Positions 4,441 to 5,073 of a stretch of DNA of 5,073 bases are shown here, piece by piece. The stretch lies in NCBI GenBank assembly GCA_937926755.1, contig CALBBA010000155.1:1-5073 (forward strand). The letters are read 5' to 3'. The stretch's first letter is position 1, and each line of letters opens with the position of its first letter. The notes below the pieces were generated by a model. The model was given only the letters and a program-made list of their open reading frames with translations. It was not told where the DNA came from and ran no database searches. The DNA is from an uncultured Collinsella sp. (lineage in GTDB: Bacteria > Actinomycetota > Coriobacteriia > Coriobacteriales > Coriobacteriaceae). Position numbers and translations under genes: made by a program.

Positions 4441-5073
4441 TTATGAAGTGCGGACGAGGGGGAGGCAGAGGCAGTTGGGGCCGCCAAAGCCGTTTGTCAG
4501 CTCAAAGATAGAGATGGGAATAAGGTCAATACCGGCCTGCTCCAGCGCTTTGTTGGTTTCGGCGTTTTCTTCGTATACGCAGACCTTGCCTGGCTCCAAA
4601 CAAAGGGTGCTTGTGGCATTGTTGGTCCTTTCGACCTCTGCTGCTCCGGGATTTGAGCCACCGCAAAGGATAAACTGCAACGAACTTGAACCTAGGGCTA
4701 ATCGCAACGCTTCTTTCAGTCCGCCTGCGACATGACACGCACGGGTTGTCCCTTCCGATCTGCCCCGCGTAATGCGGTAGACTCGCGCTTGGTCGAGAAG
4801 CTCCCGAGCAACGAGGAATGTCTCGTAGTCAACGCGAGTGAAATATGTGTCGAGATGAATGCAGAGGTCATCGTAGGGGACCTGAATGGCCCATACGGAC
4901 TCAATAGTCGAGTTCTCATCCCACAGCAAGTTATTTGCTAAAGTGTCTATCGCCGCCGGCTCGGTTCGTTGCGAGATTCCAACGGCTATGTTTTCGCTGT
5001 TGAGGTTGTGCAGGTCGCCGCCTTCAATGTGGTAAGTCGATTCATGCTTGAAGAACTGAGGGGTCTCGCGGAA
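4441..5073 (-). CDS. Arginine deiminase-family protein, C-terminal part (cut by window edge)
   Basis: 210 C-terminal residues of a guanidino-group-modifying enzyme are visible; the frame is open from the window end to TAA at 4441-4443. Deiminases of this kind hydrolyse arginine to citrulline and ammonia in the cytoplasm. Counting from the window edge, EGGD is at 17-20, ISQRT at 33-37, HLDTYFT at 73-79 and the cysteine block GGPNCLCLPL at 197-206. Against Pseudomonas ArcA as I recall it, Glu17, Arg36, His73, Asp75 and Cys201 match Glu224, Arg243, His278, Asp280 and Cys406, with spacing preserved within two residues. Asp166 would be outside the window. The loop before the cysteine reads ELTNGFGG instead of the usual arginine-rich GRGG form, putting Phe at the Arg401 position. 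It may be a divergent paralogue, so I withhold the symbol arcA. It is co-directional and coupled with the regulator and converges with arcC. Confidence 0.85.
   Translation of the reverse strand, partial: FRETPQFFKHESTYHIEGGDLHNLNSENIAVGISQRTEPAAIDTLANNLLWDENSTIESVWAIQVPYDDLCIHLDTYFTRVDYETFLVARELLDQARVYRITRGRSEGTTRACHVAGGLKEALRLALGSSSLQFILCGGSNPGAAEVERTNNATSTLCLEPGKVCVYEENAETNKALEQAGIDLIPISIFELTNGFGGPNCLCLPLVRTS

Noticed and set aside
4440..4487. TTG start extending the regulator by 16 residues
   Set aside because: It would overlap the deiminase gene by 47 bases. The added stretch is the shifted reading of the conserved deiminase C-terminus, and the HTH domain begins right after the ATG at 4439.
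4441..4929. Treating the deiminase as a complete 162-residue protein from an internal TTG
   Set aside because: The frame is open to the window edge, and the conserved EGGD and ISQRT motifs lie upstream of that TTG, so the gene is larger and only partly in view.

Overview
The window looks like chromosomal DNA from a gut-type actinobacterium, most probably class Coriobacteriia (Collinsella or Olsenella-like). This rests on three observations: a carbamate kinase gene with an extreme preference for C- or G-ending codons, AT-rich intergenic DNA beside it, and an ADI-type arginine fermentation gene set. The genus is inferred, not proven.

Layout from left to right. (1) Bases 1-171, minus strand: the first 57 codons of an IS110-family DEDD transposase, cut by the window edge. 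(2) Bases 172-630: no credible protein gene, but several inverted repeats. This is the left, upstream non-coding end expected of an IS110 element, where group members encode their bridge RNA. (3) Bases 631-1992, minus strand: a complete AAA_14/DUF4143 ATPase with a PD-(D/E)XK-like C-terminus. A 34-bp direct repeat in about 2.5 copies (2008-2092) lies directly before its start. (4) Bases 2034-2318, minus strand: a short coding-like frame that runs into those repeats, either a small hypothetical gene or the 3' remnant of a lost one. (5) Bases 2319-2684: an AT-rich leader for arcC, with a possible 23-codon leader ORF, a stem-loop and a half-site resembling an ArgR/AhrC box. (6) Bases 2685-3647, plus strand: carbamate kinase arcC, complete, followed by a strong intrinsic terminator at 3714-3752. 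(7) Bases 3789-5073, minus strand: a two-gene unit converging on arcC, with an arginine deiminase-family enzyme (C-terminal 210 residues in view) followed one base later by an XRE regulator with a degenerate S24/LexA-like C-terminal domain.

Arginine deiminase makes citrulline and ammonia, and carbamate kinase makes ATP from the carbamoyl phosphate released from citrulline, so regions 5-7 fit one arginine-catabolic locus. The ornithine carbamoyltransferase is not in view. The deiminase differs from classical ArcA around its catalytic cysteine, and its partner regulator has lost the S24 catalytic serine and lysine. It may therefore be a specialised paralogue with its own controller. The left half (insertion sequence, DUF4143 ATPase, repeats, gene remnant) looks like an accessory insertion zone beside that locus.
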